Positions 1-9,547 of a DNA stretch of 64,000 nt are shown here, one piece after another. Where the stretch lies: the NCBI RefSeq assembly GCF_003337235.1, contig NZ_QPJC01000001.1, forward strand, positions 400,353 through 464,352, read 5' to 3'. Made by a program: the position numbers and the translations under genes. Position 1 is the stretch's first letter. The number at the start of each line of letters is the position of its first letter. The notes under the pieces were generated by a model. The model searched no databases. It was not told where the DNA came from and saw only the letters and a list, made by a program, of their open reading frames with translations. The DNA is from Halopolyspora algeriensis (GTDB lineage Bacteria > Actinomycetota > Actinomycetes > Mycobacteriales > Pseudonocardiaceae).

Positions 1-2
1 CG

Positions 3-1937
3 AACTTCTACAGCAATCCGGGCTTTTCCCCGCTGGGAATCGCGCGCGCGGCGTGGAAGCAGCTCACCGGCGGGCAGGGTGGCGGCTCCACCATCACGCA
101 GCAGTACGTCAAGCTCAGCACCGGCAAGGACGATCACACACTGCGGCGCAAGTTCACCGAGGTCGTCCGCGCCTTCAAGCTGACCAACCAGTACAGCAAG
201 GACACGATCCTCAAGGCCTACCTCAACACCGCCTACTACGGACGCGGCGCCCACGGAATCCACAACGCCGCCGACGCGTACTTCGACAAGTTGCCGAAGG
301 ACCTCAACGCGGCCGAGTCCGCCGTACTGGCGGGCATGGTGCAGTTGCCCAAGGGCAACGACCCCCGCATCAACCCGGATCAGGCCCAGGCCCGGTGGGA
401 CTACGTCGTCGGGCAGATGGCCGACAACGGCTGGATCACCAAGCAGCAGCAGCAGACCCTGCAGATGCCGACCACCGAGCCACGCTTCGCCTGGCGCGGC
501 AAAGGGGTCACCGCCAACCAGCTGCTCATCAAGGAGCAGGTGCTGCTCGAACTGGAGAAAGCAGGCTACACCCGCAGCGAGCTGAGCAGTCAGGGCCTGC
601 AGGTGGTGACCACCATCGACCCGAAGGCCCAGCAGGCGGCGATCGATGCGGTCAACACGGTGATGGAGGGCCAGCCGGACAACATCAATCCCGCCCTGGT
701 GGCCACCGACCCCGAGAGCGGCGCGGTCCGGGCGTACTACGGCAGCGACGTCGTCGGTATCGACTGGGCGAACACCCCGCAGGAACCGGGCTCGTCGTTC
801 AAGCCGTTCGTCACGCTGGCAGGTCTCAAGCAGGGCAAGGGCCTCGGCGAGACCTACGACGGCTCCTCCCCGCAGACGATCATGGGCACCAAGTACGTCA
901 ACGCCGAGGGCGTGCGGTGCGACAGGCCGAAGCACTGCGGTGTCCGGGAAGCCACGACGAAGTCGGTCAACACCGCCTTCGTCAGGATGCTCGAGCAGTT
1001 CGGAGCGAGCAAGGTCGCCGAAGCCGCCTACGAGGCGGGGATTCCCCGCAAGACCAACGGCAAGCCGACGCTGGCGAACTCGGACGGCGTGGTCCAAGCC
1101 GGGATCGCCCTGGGGGCCTACCCGGTCAGCCCGCTCAACATGGCCAACGCCTACGGCGCGCTGGCCGACGGCAAGCGCGCCGAACCGCGATTCGTCGCCA
1201 AGGTCCTCGACGGCGAGGGCGAGGTCGTCGAGAACTTCGGTTCGGACCCCGAGTCCGCCTTCTCGAACAGCGCGCAGGAGAGCAAGAACCTGGCGGCCAA
1301 CGTCACCGAGAGCATGCTCAAGGTCGCCCCGCACTCCAACCGCGCCCTGGACCAGGGGCGCCCGGTCGCCTCCAAGACCGGTACACACCAGCTCCGTGAC
1401 ACCGGGCACAACTCCAAGGCGTGGATGGTGGGCTACACCCCGCAGCTGTCAGCCGCCGTGGCGATGGGCGCCAACAACAAGGACGGTCAGGCGCCGCTGC
1501 TGGACAGCAACGGCAGTGACGTCTTCGGTGCGGAACTGCCCGGAGCGATCTGGCAGAAGTTCATGAACAGCTACCACAGGGGACTGCCGGTCGAGCAGTT
1601 CCCGCAACCCGAACCGATCGGGCAGTTCCGGACACCGCCGCCGACACCGACGCAGCCGTCGACATCGTCACAACCGCCCACCGCGCCGACGTCCCCGACA
1701 TTCTCGCTGCCACCGACCCGCAGCGGGATGATGTCCGACACGCGGCCGGCATACCCACCCGGCCGGGGCCCGGGCGAGAACTGCGGCGGCCTGTTCGGCC
1801 CTCCCTGCCGATACGAGGATCCCAGCCGCTCGTCCGAGCAGCGCCCGGACTCGGATCGCAACGAGGAGTACAACGAGCAGCGCAGACCCGAGCGGCAAGC
1901 GGTACGGCCCAGTCCCACTCCCACGAACGAGTACTGA
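3..1937 (+). CDS. Class A penicillin-binding protein, bifunctional (5' truncated)
   Basis: This enzyme polymerises lipid II glycan strands and cross-links their peptides at the outer face of the membrane. The frame is open from base 3, so the start, the TM anchor and the front of the GT51 domain lie outside the window. The GT51 part is seen as GGSTITQQYVK and LNTAYYGRGAHG. The transpeptidase domain has SSFK (about 792-803, catalytic Ser), SVN in TKSVNTAF and KTGT (about 1374). A Pro/Ser/Thr-rich tail of about 130 residues ends the protein, as is common in actinobacterial PonA-like proteins. A strong hairpin follows the stop. Which PBP1 paralogue this is cannot be decided. Confidence 0.93.
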   Translation, partial: NFYSNPGFSPLGIARAAWKQLTGGQGGGSTITQQYVKLSTGKDDHTLRRKFTEVVRAFKLTNQYSKDTILKAYLNTAYYGRGAHGIHNAADAYFDKLPKDLNAAESAVLAGMVQLPKGNDPRINPDQAQARWDYVVGQMADNGWITKQQQQTLQMPTTEPRFAWRGKGVTANQLLIKEQVLLELEKAGYTRSELSSQGLQVVTTIDPKAQQAAIDAVNTVMEGQPDNINPALVATDPESGAVRAYYGSDVVGIDWANTPQEPGSSFKPFVTLAGLKQGKGLGETYDGSSPQTIMGTKYVNAEGVRCDRPKHCGVREATTKSVNTAFVRMLEQFGASKVAEAAYEAGIPRKTNGKPTLANSDGVVQAGIALGAYPVSPLNMANAYGALADGKRAEPRFVAKVLDGEGEVVENFGSDPESAFSNSAQESKNLAANVTESMLKVAPHSNRALDQGRPVASKTGTHQLRDTGHNSKAWMVGYTPQLSAAVAMGANNKDGQAPLLDSNGSDVFGAELPGAIWQKFMNSYHRGLPVEQFPQPEPIGQFRTPPPTPTQPSTSSQPPTAPTSPTFSLPPTRSGMMSDTRPAYPPGRGPGENCGGLFGPPCRYEDPSRSSEQRPDSDRNEEYNEQRRPERQAVRPSPTPTNEY

Positions 1938-1943
1938 GCGGAC

Positions 1944-1989
1944 GCCGTGCGTCTCGGGAGCGTGCATGACGGTTCCCGAGACGCACGGC
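1944..1989 (+). terminator. Hairpin terminator after the PBP gene
   Basis: A perfect 16-bp inverted repeat (GCCGTGCGTCTCGGGA and its complement, arms 1944-1959 and 1974-1989) with a 14-nt loop starts 6 nt after the stop. There is no T-run, which is usual for actinobacterial terminators. Confidence 0.8.
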
Positions 1990-2030
1990 CTGCCACCATC
2001 CGGTGACGTGCGCGCCGTACCATCCGCCCC

Positions 2031-3719
2031 GTGCCCCCCTCGCCGGAACCACACGAGCACGGCACCCCTGCGAACGGGATGCCGGACTCCAGCACCACCA
2101 CCCGGACTCACCACGGCAGCACCGGTTCGAACCCGGCCATGGTGGACCATGGCTCGCTCGGTCCCACCGAGCGCGTCGCACCGACCTGGACCGAGCCCCT
2201 GGCGCACCGCCTGAGTCGTCCCTTCGGAGGGCGCCTGGGACGGCACGCACAGGTGGGGCGCCAGTGGTTCTGGACGCCGCTGCGCGTGATCCTCCTGCTG
2301 GCGGTGCTCACGCTCGCGGCAGGTTGGCTGTTCAAGGCGCCGTGCCTGCACACCCACGAAACCTCACAGGGGGAGCAGCTCGACTGGAGCGGCAGCCGCC
2401 AGTACACGACGATGTGCTACACCGACATCATCCCCCGCTACGGGATGGGTGATCTCGCGCCCGACGGGGCCTTCCCGTACAAGACGTCGTGGGTGCAGGA
2501 CGCGGGCACCCCCGATGCGCAGGTTCGCTACATGGAATATCCGGTGCTCACCGGCCTGTTCCAGTGGGTCAATGCCAAGATCACCGACGGCTGGATGACC
2601 CTGGCGCACCTGGGATGGTTGCCCGGAGAGGTCGGCTCCGTCGTCTACTTCGACATCACCGCGTTCTGGCTCGCCGCCGCATGGCTGACCACGATCTGGG
2701 CACTGACCCGGCTGTCCCGCAGACGCGTGTGGGACGTCGCACTCGCAGCGCTCTCACCGTTGGTTTTCGTGCATGCCTTCACCAATTTCGACGCGCTGGC
2801 CACCGCGTTCGCCACCACGGGGCTGCTCGCGTGGGCACGGCGCAGACCCGCCCTGGCCGGTGTGCTGCTCGGTCTCGGCGGCGCGACGAAGCTCTTCCCG
2901 CTGTTCCTGCTCGGGCCCCTTCTCGTGCTGTGCCTGCGCTCCGGCAGGCTCGCCGCAGGGTTCCGCGCGTTCCTCGCCGCGCTGGGCACATGGCTGGCGG
3001 TGAACCTGCCGATCCTGCTGCTGTACCCGAGAGGCTGGAAAGAGTTCTTCCGGCTCAACAGCGAGCGGCCTGCCGATCCGGACTCGCTGTACAACGTGGT
3101 GGCGCACTTCACCGGCTGGGCCGGGTTCGACGGGCCCCTCGGTCCACAGGAGACACCCACCGTGCTCAACACGGTCAGCCTCACGCTGTTCCTGCTGGCC
3201 TGTGCCGGCATTGCCTGGCTGGCACTGGCCGCACCGAGGCGCCCCCGCCTGACGCAACTGTGCTTTTTGGTCGTGGCGGTGTTCCTGCTGACCAACAAGG
3301 TTTGGAGCCCGCAGTACTCGCTGTGGCTGGTCCCGCTGGCCGTGCTGGCGCTGCCGAGGTGGCGACTGCTGGTGTGCTGGATGATCGTCGACGCGGCCGT
3401 GTGGGCGCCGCGCATGTACTACTACCTGGGCACGGCCAACAAGGGCCTACCCGAGGGATGGTTCCTCGGCGCCGTGGTCGCCCGCGACCTCGTGGTGATC
3501 GCGCTGTGCGTGCTCGTCGTGTCCGAGATTCTGCGCCCCGCGCGGGACACGGTTCGCGCCGCCGGCGACGACGACCCGCACGGCGGGTTCCTCGAGGGCA
3601 CATCCGACCGATTCGTATTACCCGGCTTCGCTCGTTGGAGGGAAGAGACCGCACAAGCGCAGCGCGACCACGATCGGAGCCTTAGCTTCTCGGGGACGCA
3701 GTCGTTCCCGAGGAGGTAA
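2031..3719 (+). CDS. GT87 (DUF2029) polytopic membrane glycosyltransferase
   Basis: A GT87-like integral membrane protein of 562 aa. Family members transfer mannose or arabinose from polyprenyl-phosphate sugars to envelope glycolipids. It has a polar N-terminus of about 80 residues, a first TM at WFWTPLRVILLLAVLTLAAGW, and then the pattern CYTDI...YMEYPVLTG, which recurs in the second GT87 gene of this window. About ten further hydrophobic segments follow, then a polar tail. GTG at 2031 is the longest plausible start but has no clear RBS; ATG at 2079 or 2139 is possible. The RBS of the next gene overlaps this stop codon. The substrate cannot be read from the sequence. Confidence 0.85.
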   Translation: MPPSPEPHEHGTPANGMPDSSTTTRTHHGSTGSNPAMVDHGSLGPTERVAPTWTEPLAHRLSRPFGGRLGRHAQVGRQWFWTPLRVILLLAVLTLAAGWLFKAPCLHTHETSQGEQLDWSGSRQYTTMCYTDIIPRYGMGDLAPDGAFPYKTSWVQDAGTPDAQVRYMEYPVLTGLFQWVNAKITDGWMTLAHLGWLPGEVGSVVYFDITAFWLAAAWLTTIWALTRLSRRRVWDVALAALSPLVFVHAFTNFDALATAFATTGLLAWARRRPALAGVLLGLGGATKLFPLFLLGPLLVLCLRSGRLAAGFRAFLAALGTWLAVNLPILLLYPRGWKEFFRLNSERPADPDSLYNVVAHFTGWAGFDGPLGPQETPTVLNTVSLTLFLLACAGIAWLALAAPRRPRLTQLCFLVVAVFLLTNKVWSPQYSLWLVPLAVLALPRWRLLVCWMIVDAAVWAPRMYYYLGTANKGLPEGWFLGAVVARDLVVIALCVLVVSEILRPARDTVRAAGDDDPHGGFLEGTSDRFVLPGFARWREETAQAQRDHDRSLSFSGTQSFPRR

Positions 3720-3721
3720 GC

Positions 3722-4165
3722 ATGGGGCTTCGCCGAGTCACGATCGCGGCGGCCACGAGTCTGGCAGCGCTGGCTGCCGTCCCCGTAGCGCAGGCCGCAT
3801 CGGTGTCCGGTACGGCACCGCCCGACACGACGTCTCCCGGCACGGCGCCGCTCCGTGTCGAACTGGGCGAGGTGCAGTGCCGGGACCTGTCGGAGCTCGT
3901 ATCCGCTTTCCCGGTACTGACCGGACAGCTCGGCACGGACCCGAGCAGCATTCCGACGGTGCGATACACCCTCCGGGCGGCCGCGGGCTCCTCGAACGTG
4001 CCCTACACCGTCACCGCCAACGGCGAGACCAAGAGCACCGGATCCGTCGGATCCGGCGGACTCGTCAGCAGCGGCATCTCCCTGCCCAACAATTCCGAGG
4101 TGCGCATCCGCATCACCTCCGGCGAGACCGTCGCCGTCGACCGCACCGTGACGACGAACTGCTGA
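3722..4165 (+). CDS. Small secreted protein, unknown function
   Basis: A 147-aa protein with a clear Sec signal peptide (basic MGLRR, a hydrophobic stretch, then VAQAAS with AQA as the cleavage site). The mature part is about 120 residues, rich in Thr/Ser/Gly and predicted beta. It has two cysteines, one in EVQCRD and one at the C-terminal residue, which could form a disulfide. The AGGAGG at 3711-3716 sits inside the end of the upstream GT87 gene, so translation of the two is probably linked. No family is recognised. Confidence 0.8.
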   Translation: MGLRRVTIAAATSLAALAAVPVAQAASVSGTAPPDTTSPGTAPLRVELGEVQCRDLSELVSAFPVLTGQLGTDPSSIPTVRYTLRAAAGSSNVPYTVTANGETKSTGSVGSGGLVSSGISLPNNSEVRIRITSGETVAVDRTVTTNC

Positions 4166-4251
4166 CAGTGGGCCCGTGCCGGGCGGTCGATGGGCGAATC
4201 TGAGTATTTCCACCATTCCGGGCGGTCGGGAGCGCGTCCCAGCCTGGTGCC

Positions 4252-6039
4252 ATGTCTCAGCCGGATCGCGACGAAGCACTCGTGGCCGACGAGCTCGCCG
4301 ACATGGGTCGGCGGCTGACCGACCTGAGTGACACGTTGCGCGCTCGGGCCGCCCGGCAACAGGCGCAGCCGCATCGGACCACGGCCCCGGAACCGCAGGG
4401 ACCGACACCGCAGGAGCCCGCGGAACCACAGGAGACGGTCGAAAGGGGGGCCGATCACGAGGAGATTCCACCGCCGCACAGTCCCGATCAACGGTGGGCG
4501 GCAGGCCGGGTGCTTGCCTGGGTCGGTGGTGCGGTGACGCTTGTCGGCGTGGTGTTCCTGCTGGTGCTCGCGGTCCAGCGCGGCTGGCTCAGTCCGGCAT
4601 TCCGGGTCACCGGCGGAGCCGTGCTGGGGACGGTGCTGGTCGGAATCGGATACCGGGTACATCGCCGCCCCTTGGGCCGGTCAGGGGGATATGCGCTGGC
4701 GGCGACGGGATTCGCCGTGCTGTACCTGGATACCGTGGCCGCCACGGCGCTGTACGGATACCTGCCGGTGGCAGGCGGATTGGGCGCCGGACTGGTGATC
4801 GCCGCAGGCGGGTTGCTGCTCGCCGACCGGTGGCAAGCCCAGCCCCTGGCAGTGGGTGTCGTGCTGGGGTGTGCCGTGTGCTCCCCCCTGATCACCCGGT
4901 GGCCGGGCGCAGTACTGATCGGATTCCTCGTGCTGTTGCAGGTCGCTGCCACACCGGTGCAGCTGCGGCACGGCTGGAGCCGACTGACCGTGGCAGCCGC
5001 CCTCCCGACCGTGGTGGCCGCCCTGGTCGCCGATGCGTGGGCTTCGATCGCCGACGCACTGCCCCTGCTGCCTCCCTCGGACCACACCGCCATCGTGACC
5101 GCCGTGGGTGTTGCCGCGATGTTCGGCGTGGTGCTCGCCACGATCACGGCCCGGGTACGACCGCACGACGGCACCGCGGTCGGGGTGCTGGTGGCTTCCC
5201 CGGCGCCCGCGCTGCTCGCCGCGCCACTGCTGGAACGCATCGCAGCCGGTTTCCTGGCCACCGGTGTGGCCGCGCTGCTGCTCGCGCTCTGGGGTGGGGC
5301 CCGGTTCCTCCTCGCTTCCCAACTGCTGTTGCCCTCGCGCTTCGGGGCGGCAGCAGGCGCACTCGGGGCGGTCGCCGCGATGCAGGCCACGATGACGTTT
5401 CTCGACTCGTCGGTGTGGGCGACCGCGCTGCTCTGCGAGGCACTGCTGCTGACGCTGGGGGCGCGGTGGCTGCGTAGCAGCGGGGTGCTGCTCGGGGCGT
5501 TGTGCTACGCCCTCATCGGTTTCTGCCTGGCGCAGTGGCACGACATCCCGCCGACCATCCTGCTCGGATTGTCGAGCGCGAACGGTGTTTCCGGCGTGTT
5601 GGCCGGTCTGCTGACCACGGCCGCCGCCGTGGCGATCCCGGTGGCAGCGTCCCGTCTCGGCGTGCTCGCCGGACTGCCGGGTACGCGTCCATGGTGGGCG
5701 ATCGCCGGGATCGTCCTGCTGTACGGGACGTCGAGCGCCACGATGGCGCTGGTCCTGCTGATGCGGGAGGACCACACCGGGTTCGTCACCGGGCACGTCC
5801 TGATCACGCTGAGCTGGGTGCTGGGAGTGATCGTGCTGCTGCTGCGCGGGATTCGCGTACCGGCCCTGCGGAGGGCGGGCACGGTGCTGCTGGCGGTGTC
5901 CCTGGCCAAGTTGTTCCTGTTCGACCTCGCCACGCTGGACGGGTTCGCCAGGGTGGTGGCGTTCCTGTGCACGGGTCTGGTGCTGCTGGCGGCCGGGGTG
6001 CGCTACGCCCGGCTGGTCTCCGAAGGCCCGAACGGGTAG
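4252..6039 (+). CDS. DUF2339 polytopic membrane protein
   Basis: A 595-aa protein with a soluble N-terminus of about 80 residues. That region is coiled-coil prone, with LADMGRRLTDLSDTLRARAARQ, then Pro/Glu-rich. It is followed by about 18-20 hydrophobic segments rich in Ala, Leu, Val and Gly. This matches the DUF2339 architecture common in actinobacteria, whose function is unknown. ATG 4252 is preceded by weak purine signals only. It converges on the second GT87 gene, whose stop lies about 20 nt away. Confidence 0.82.
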   Translation: MSQPDRDEALVADELADMGRRLTDLSDTLRARAARQQAQPHRTTAPEPQGPTPQEPAEPQETVERGADHEEIPPPHSPDQRWAAGRVLAWVGGAVTLVGVVFLLVLAVQRGWLSPAFRVTGGAVLGTVLVGIGYRVHRRPLGRSGGYALAATGFAVLYLDTVAATALYGYLPVAGGLGAGLVIAAGGLLLADRWQAQPLAVGVVLGCAVCSPLITRWPGAVLIGFLVLLQVAATPVQLRHGWSRLTVAAALPTVVAALVADAWASIADALPLLPPSDHTAIVTAVGVAAMFGVVLATITARVRPHDGTAVGVLVASPAPALLAAPLLERIAAGFLATGVAALLLALWGGARFLLASQLLLPSRFGAAAGALGAVAAMQATMTFLDSSVWATALLCEALLLTLGARWLRSSGVLLGALCYALIGFCLAQWHDIPPTILLGLSSANGVSGVLAGLLTTAAAVAIPVAASRLGVLAGLPGTRPWWAIAGIVLLYGTSSATMALVLLMREDHTGFVTGHVLITLSWVLGVIVLLLRGIRVPALRRAGTVLLAVSLAKLFLFDLATLDGFARVVAFLCTGLVLLAAGVRYARLVSEGPNG

Positions 6040-6059
6040 GAGCGGAGTTCACCCGCCCA

Positions 6060-7499
6060 TCACTGCTCCGATGACACCGCAGGGCGGCCACCGACAAGGG
6101 GGCGATCACGCGACGAGGACGACTCCTCGTCCTCATCCACCGTGGAGCGCGCGTTCAGGAATGCCACGAACAGCCCCACCAGCAGCGCCGCCCGACCCCA
6201 CACGCCGATCATCACCGCCTGCGCGGCGAAACCGTCGTGGATACCGCGCGGCTCGCCCACCGAGATCAGATACATCCAGCGGAAGATGCCGATCCCCATC
6301 GCCGCATCCGCCATCAGATACGCCGCGATCCACCCCCAGCGCACCGACACCAGCACGAAGAACGGCAGCAGCCACAGCGCGTACTGCGGCGAATGCACCT
6401 TGTGCAGCAGCAGGAAACCGCACAGCATCGCCGCACACACCTGGATCCACGGAAACGTCCCCGTGCGTGCACGCCGCCGCCACCCCAGCAGGCACGCCAG
6501 CGCGAACGACACGAGTATCAGCAGCGGTGAGACCACCCCGATGATCTGCTGGAACGTCTCGGTGTCACTGTAGGGCCGGAAACCCCAATACCAGATCGAG
6601 TTCGTGCTCAGATCCACCCGGCGCCGGGACTGGAACTCGAACGAGGCCAGCCACCCCTCGAACCCGGCCAGGGCGAACGGCAGATTCACCGCCACCACCG
6701 TGGCGATCGAAGCACCGGCCACCCCCAGCGCCCCCCGGACGTCGAACCGCCGCACCCCGTCGGGCAGTTCCCCGCCACCGCGCCCGCCGGTGAGCACGTA
6801 CAGCAGCAGCGGCAGCACGAACATGCCCGGGTAGACCTTGAAAGCAGCCCCCAGCCCCAGCAGCACGGCCGCAAGCACCGCCCGCCCGCGCAAGGAGCGG
6901 CCGCTGCTCCGGTGCATCACGAACACCGCCGCCACCGAGCACGCGACCGGGGCCAGATCCCAGTTGTGGAAGGCATACAGCACCAGTGGTGGCCCCAGTG
7001 CCCACAACAGCGCCCGCCTGCCGCTCAACCGGCCCAGCCACCACGCGGTCGCCACCCCGAACGGCGCCAGCAACAACGCCGACGCGGCCAGGAAGCCGGC
7101 ATCGGTGTCGACGAACATCGCCCCGAGCCACATCAGCATCCCGGTCAGCACCGGGTACTCCACCACACCGCCGTAGAGATCACCGTCCTCGGTGATCCCC
7201 CCGTGCACGTACGGGAACATGTGACGATCGACCTCCCGGCCGATCCACAGCTTCTGAATGTCCGAGTAGCAGACGTGGCCGTAGGCGCGTTCCTGAAAGG
7301 CCGGAACCGAACGCCCCCACTCGTTGAACTCGGGCCCCGTGCAACGGGCCTTGTTCGCATATCCGGCCAGCAGCACCACACCGGTCAGCAGGCACAACAG
7401 CACCAGGCCCGCCACCGTCCCCCGGCGCCCCGAACCGCCCCGCCACCGCATCGCGGAGAGCTTCCGCGTCTGCTCGCGCCCCTCGACCGGCCCGGTCAT
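6060..7499 (-). CDS. GT87 (DUF2029) membrane glycosyltransferase, second paralogue
   Basis: A 479-aa polytopic protein sharing with the 2031-3719 gene the extracellular pattern CYSDI...VVEYPVLTG and the later segment LLHKVHSPQYALWLLP (LTNKVWSPQYSLWLVP in the other). By family this is a polyprenyl-phosphate-sugar-dependent glycosyltransferase in the membrane. The start is ATG at 7499, not the longer upstream reading. This ATG overlaps the TGA of nfo (ATGA, 7496-7499), so it is translated by coupling with nfo. The C-terminal cytoplasmic tail is Glu/Ser rich. Confidence 0.87.
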   Translation of the reverse strand: MTGPVEGREQTRKLSAMRWRGGSGRRGTVAGLVLLCLLTGVVLLAGYANKARCTGPEFNEWGRSVPAFQERAYGHVCYSDIQKLWIGREVDRHMFPYVHGGITEDGDLYGGVVEYPVLTGMLMWLGAMFVDTDAGFLAASALLLAPFGVATAWWLGRLSGRRALLWALGPPLVLYAFHNWDLAPVACSVAAVFVMHRSSGRSLRGRAVLAAVLLGLGAAFKVYPGMFVLPLLLYVLTGGRGGGELPDGVRRFDVRGALGVAGASIATVVAVNLPFALAGFEGWLASFEFQSRRRVDLSTNSIWYWGFRPYSDTETFQQIIGVVSPLLILVSFALACLLGWRRRARTGTFPWIQVCAAMLCGFLLLHKVHSPQYALWLLPFFVLVSVRWGWIAAYLMADAAMGIGIFRWMYLISVGEPRGIHDGFAAQAVMIGVWGRAALLVGLFVAFLNARSTVDEDEESSSSRDRPLVGGRPAVSSEQ

Positions 7500-8281
7500 G
7501 CAGAGGAATTCCCGCCCGAGTCCTGCCCGCGCAGGAAGGCGATGTCGTCGGCCTGCCCGTCCCCGGGTGTCTCGACGACCACCGGCGCGCCCGCGTCGGC
7601 GCACACGGCACGCAGCACCTGCGGATCGATGTGTCCGGCGCCGATATTGGTGTGACGATCACGCCACGAGCCGAAAGCGTCGCGCGAATCGTTGAGATGC
7701 ACCAGATCGATCCGGCCGGTGATCGCCCGGACCCGATCGACGACATCGACCAGGTCCTCGCCCGCCGCGTGCGCGTGGCAGGTATCCAGGCAAAACCCCG
7801 CCCCGAACTCACCGACCGCGTCCCACAGCCGGGCCAGATCGTCGAAACTGCGCGCCATCGCGTTCGCGCCGCCCGCCGTGTTCTCGATCAGTATCGGCAC
7901 CGCGAAACCGCCCTCGGCGGCCTGGCGTTCGAACAGCTTGCGCCAGTTCGCGATCCCCTCGGCGGGATCATCGTTCTTGGTGACGTGCCCACCGTGCACG
8001 ACCACCCCCTCGGCCCCGACCTCCGCTGCTGCCGCCGCCTGCTGCACCACGGCCTTGCGGGACGGGATCCTGACCCGGTTGTTCAGCGACGCCACGTTGA
8101 TGACATACGGCGAGTGCACGAACACTGCGAGGTCGCAATCACGGAGCTGGTGAGCCTGCGGGTGCGGCTGCGGAGCCTTCCAGCCCTGCGGGTCGGACAG
8201 GAAGAACTGCACGACCTCCGCACCACGCTCGGCCGCGGCCGCGAGTGGATCGTCATCGCGCACATGAGCCCCGATACGCAT
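7496..8281 (-). CDS. nfo: Endonuclease IV (AP endonuclease)
   Basis: Cleaves DNA 5' to abasic sites in base excision repair, using a three-metal TIM-barrel site. The protein is 261 aa. Family signatures seen: VHGGHV, LIENTAGG, CLDTCHAHAAGED and HLNDSRDAFGSWRDRHTNIGAGHI, which supply the zinc-binding His, Glu and Asp residues. Start chosen at ATG 8281 (MRIGAHVRDD), the canonical family N-terminus. An in-frame extension upstream shows no homology. The stop overlaps the start of the GT87 gene. Confidence 0.93.
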   Translation of the reverse strand: MRIGAHVRDDDPLAAAAERGAEVVQFFLSDPQGWKAPQPHPQAHQLRDCDLAVFVHSPYVINVASLNNRVRIPSRKAVVQQAAAAAEVGAEGVVVHGGHVTKNDDPAEGIANWRKLFERQAAEGGFAVPILIENTAGGANAMARSFDDLARLWDAVGEFGAGFCLDTCHAHAAGEDLVDVVDRVRAITGRIDLVHLNDSRDAFGSWRDRHTNIGAGHIDPQVLRAVCADAGAPVVVETPGDGQADDIAFLRGQDSGGNSSA

Positions 8282-8433
8282 GGGGATCAACTCTAGACGT
8301 GATTCCGAACTCCCCGCCGCACGCCCGGCACCACCGGCACGACACTGGCCTGCTTCGGTGAACGGCGTCACCCCTGAAGGGTTCTCGCGTTGTATTGTGC
8401 GACGGCGTGTGTTCACCGGCGGAAGGAGTGCCC

Positions 8434-9492
8434 ATGCACGACGGGAGAGACGCACGGACGAGCAGGCACACCGGCAACGGTGCCACAGCCACCTCGAAGG
8501 CGGCTTGCACACAGCACGACCACGAACGGCCGCGCAACCCGCTCGTCAGGCCGGGCGCACTCCGCCGGGCCGCCGCAGCCGGCGTGGTGGGCGCGGCGGT
8601 CACCGCAGGCGGCCTCGCCGGAACGGGCCAAGCCGCGGCCGCCGACCCCGTAACCGTGGACACCTGCACCGAGCAGGCCTCCAGCGACTCGTTCGGCCAA
8701 CCCATCGTGGCAAGCCCGAAAGCACTCGACGCGAAGGTGCAGCAAGCCACACTGCTGGTGTTTCCGCTGCAGTTCGACCGTGCGGAGCGGACCAAGAACG
8801 AGTTCCTGAACGCCGCTCCCGTCTCGCTGGGCACGGTCACCGACGAGGAGCAGACCTTCTCGGGCGCGCAACTGGCCGACGCGCTGGCACCTCGGATCTC
8901 GAAGCTGTCCACGCTCGGTGACCGGGCCGACGAGGTCAACCAGCACGTGCGCAACCTGGCTTCTCTCGGTTGTCTGACCGGCGTCGAGGTGCCCGGGCAG
9001 GACAAGCCCGAACCGTCCCCGTCCCCGTCGTCGTCACCGGAACCGGATCGCGACTCCGCACCGACGACGACATCCGCGCAGCCACGGACCACGTCGCAGC
9101 AACCGCCCGCGAGCAGCGACCACCCGACCTCGGAGCCGCCCCCGGCGGGTTCGACGCCCACGGCGCCGAAGTCGGGCACCACCGCGCCCCCGGCCGCACG
9201 CAGCATGGTCCCCTCGGACTACGCCTACATCCCCGGTTCGCTGCCACCCTGGTCACAAACCCGGTTCGGGCAGCCGCCCGGCTCCTCCCCCCAGGTCGGG
9301 GACCTGCTCGCAACCTCCGAACAGGACAGCCGGAAGAAGACCCGTCAGGAGCAGGTACGGGCCGCGGGCAGTGCCGAAGCGCTGCCCACCGACAAGCGCG
9401 AGCGCGTCGCACTGCCCGTGCTCATCGCCGCGATCGCGCTGGCCGGTGCGACTTCGGCACTCGTGCGCACCTGGGTATTGCGACGCCCGTGA
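8434..9492 (+). CDS. Exported, C-terminally membrane-tethered protein, unknown function
   Basis: A 352-aa protein. Residues about 35-70 form an export signal (LRRAAAAGVVGAAVTAGGLAG, then AAAADPV). A globular domain of about 110 residues with two Cys follows, then a long Pro/Ser/Thr-rich linker, and one C-terminal TM (LPVLIAAIALAGATSALV) with a basic end. The layout fits a wall-spanning surface protein held in the membrane. The start is ATG 8434 behind GGAAGGAG; an in-frame codon at 8395 is less likely. The domain family was not recognised. Confidence 0.82.
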   Translation: MHDGRDARTSRHTGNGATATSKAACTQHDHERPRNPLVRPGALRRAAAAGVVGAAVTAGGLAGTGQAAAADPVTVDTCTEQASSDSFGQPIVASPKALDAKVQQATLLVFPLQFDRAERTKNEFLNAAPVSLGTVTDEEQTFSGAQLADALAPRISKLSTLGDRADEVNQHVRNLASLGCLTGVEVPGQDKPEPSPSPSSSPEPDRDSAPTTTSAQPRTTSQQPPASSDHPTSEPPPAGSTPTAPKSGTTAPPAARSMVPSDYAYIPGSLPPWSQTRFGQPPGSSPQVGDLLATSEQDSRKKTRQEQVRAAGSAEALPTDKRERVALPVLIAAIALAGATSALVRTWVLRRP

Positions 9493-9499
9493 TCCCGTC

Positions 9500-9547
9500 G
9501 CCGGGACGTGCGGCGGTTCGCCGGGCGGCGTCCCGGCGCGGAGCGGG
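9500..9547 (+). terminator. Hairpin terminator
   Basis: A perfect 9-bp inverted repeat, GCCGGGACG (9500-9508) and CGTCCCGGC (9539-9547), with further internal GC pairing possible, begins 7 nt after the exported-protein stop. Confidence 0.6.

Noticed and set aside
2118-2136. T-arm-like GGTTCGAACCC suggesting a tRNA
   Set aside because: No acceptor stem, D arm or anticodon arm can be built around it, and it lies in the GT87 coding frame.
2645-3415. Long antisense open frames within genes (here and in purD, dnaB, pckG and others)
   Set aside because: High GC keeps non-coding frames open. Their composition (Arg/Ala/Gly/Pro rich, no motifs) shows they are shadows of the real genes.
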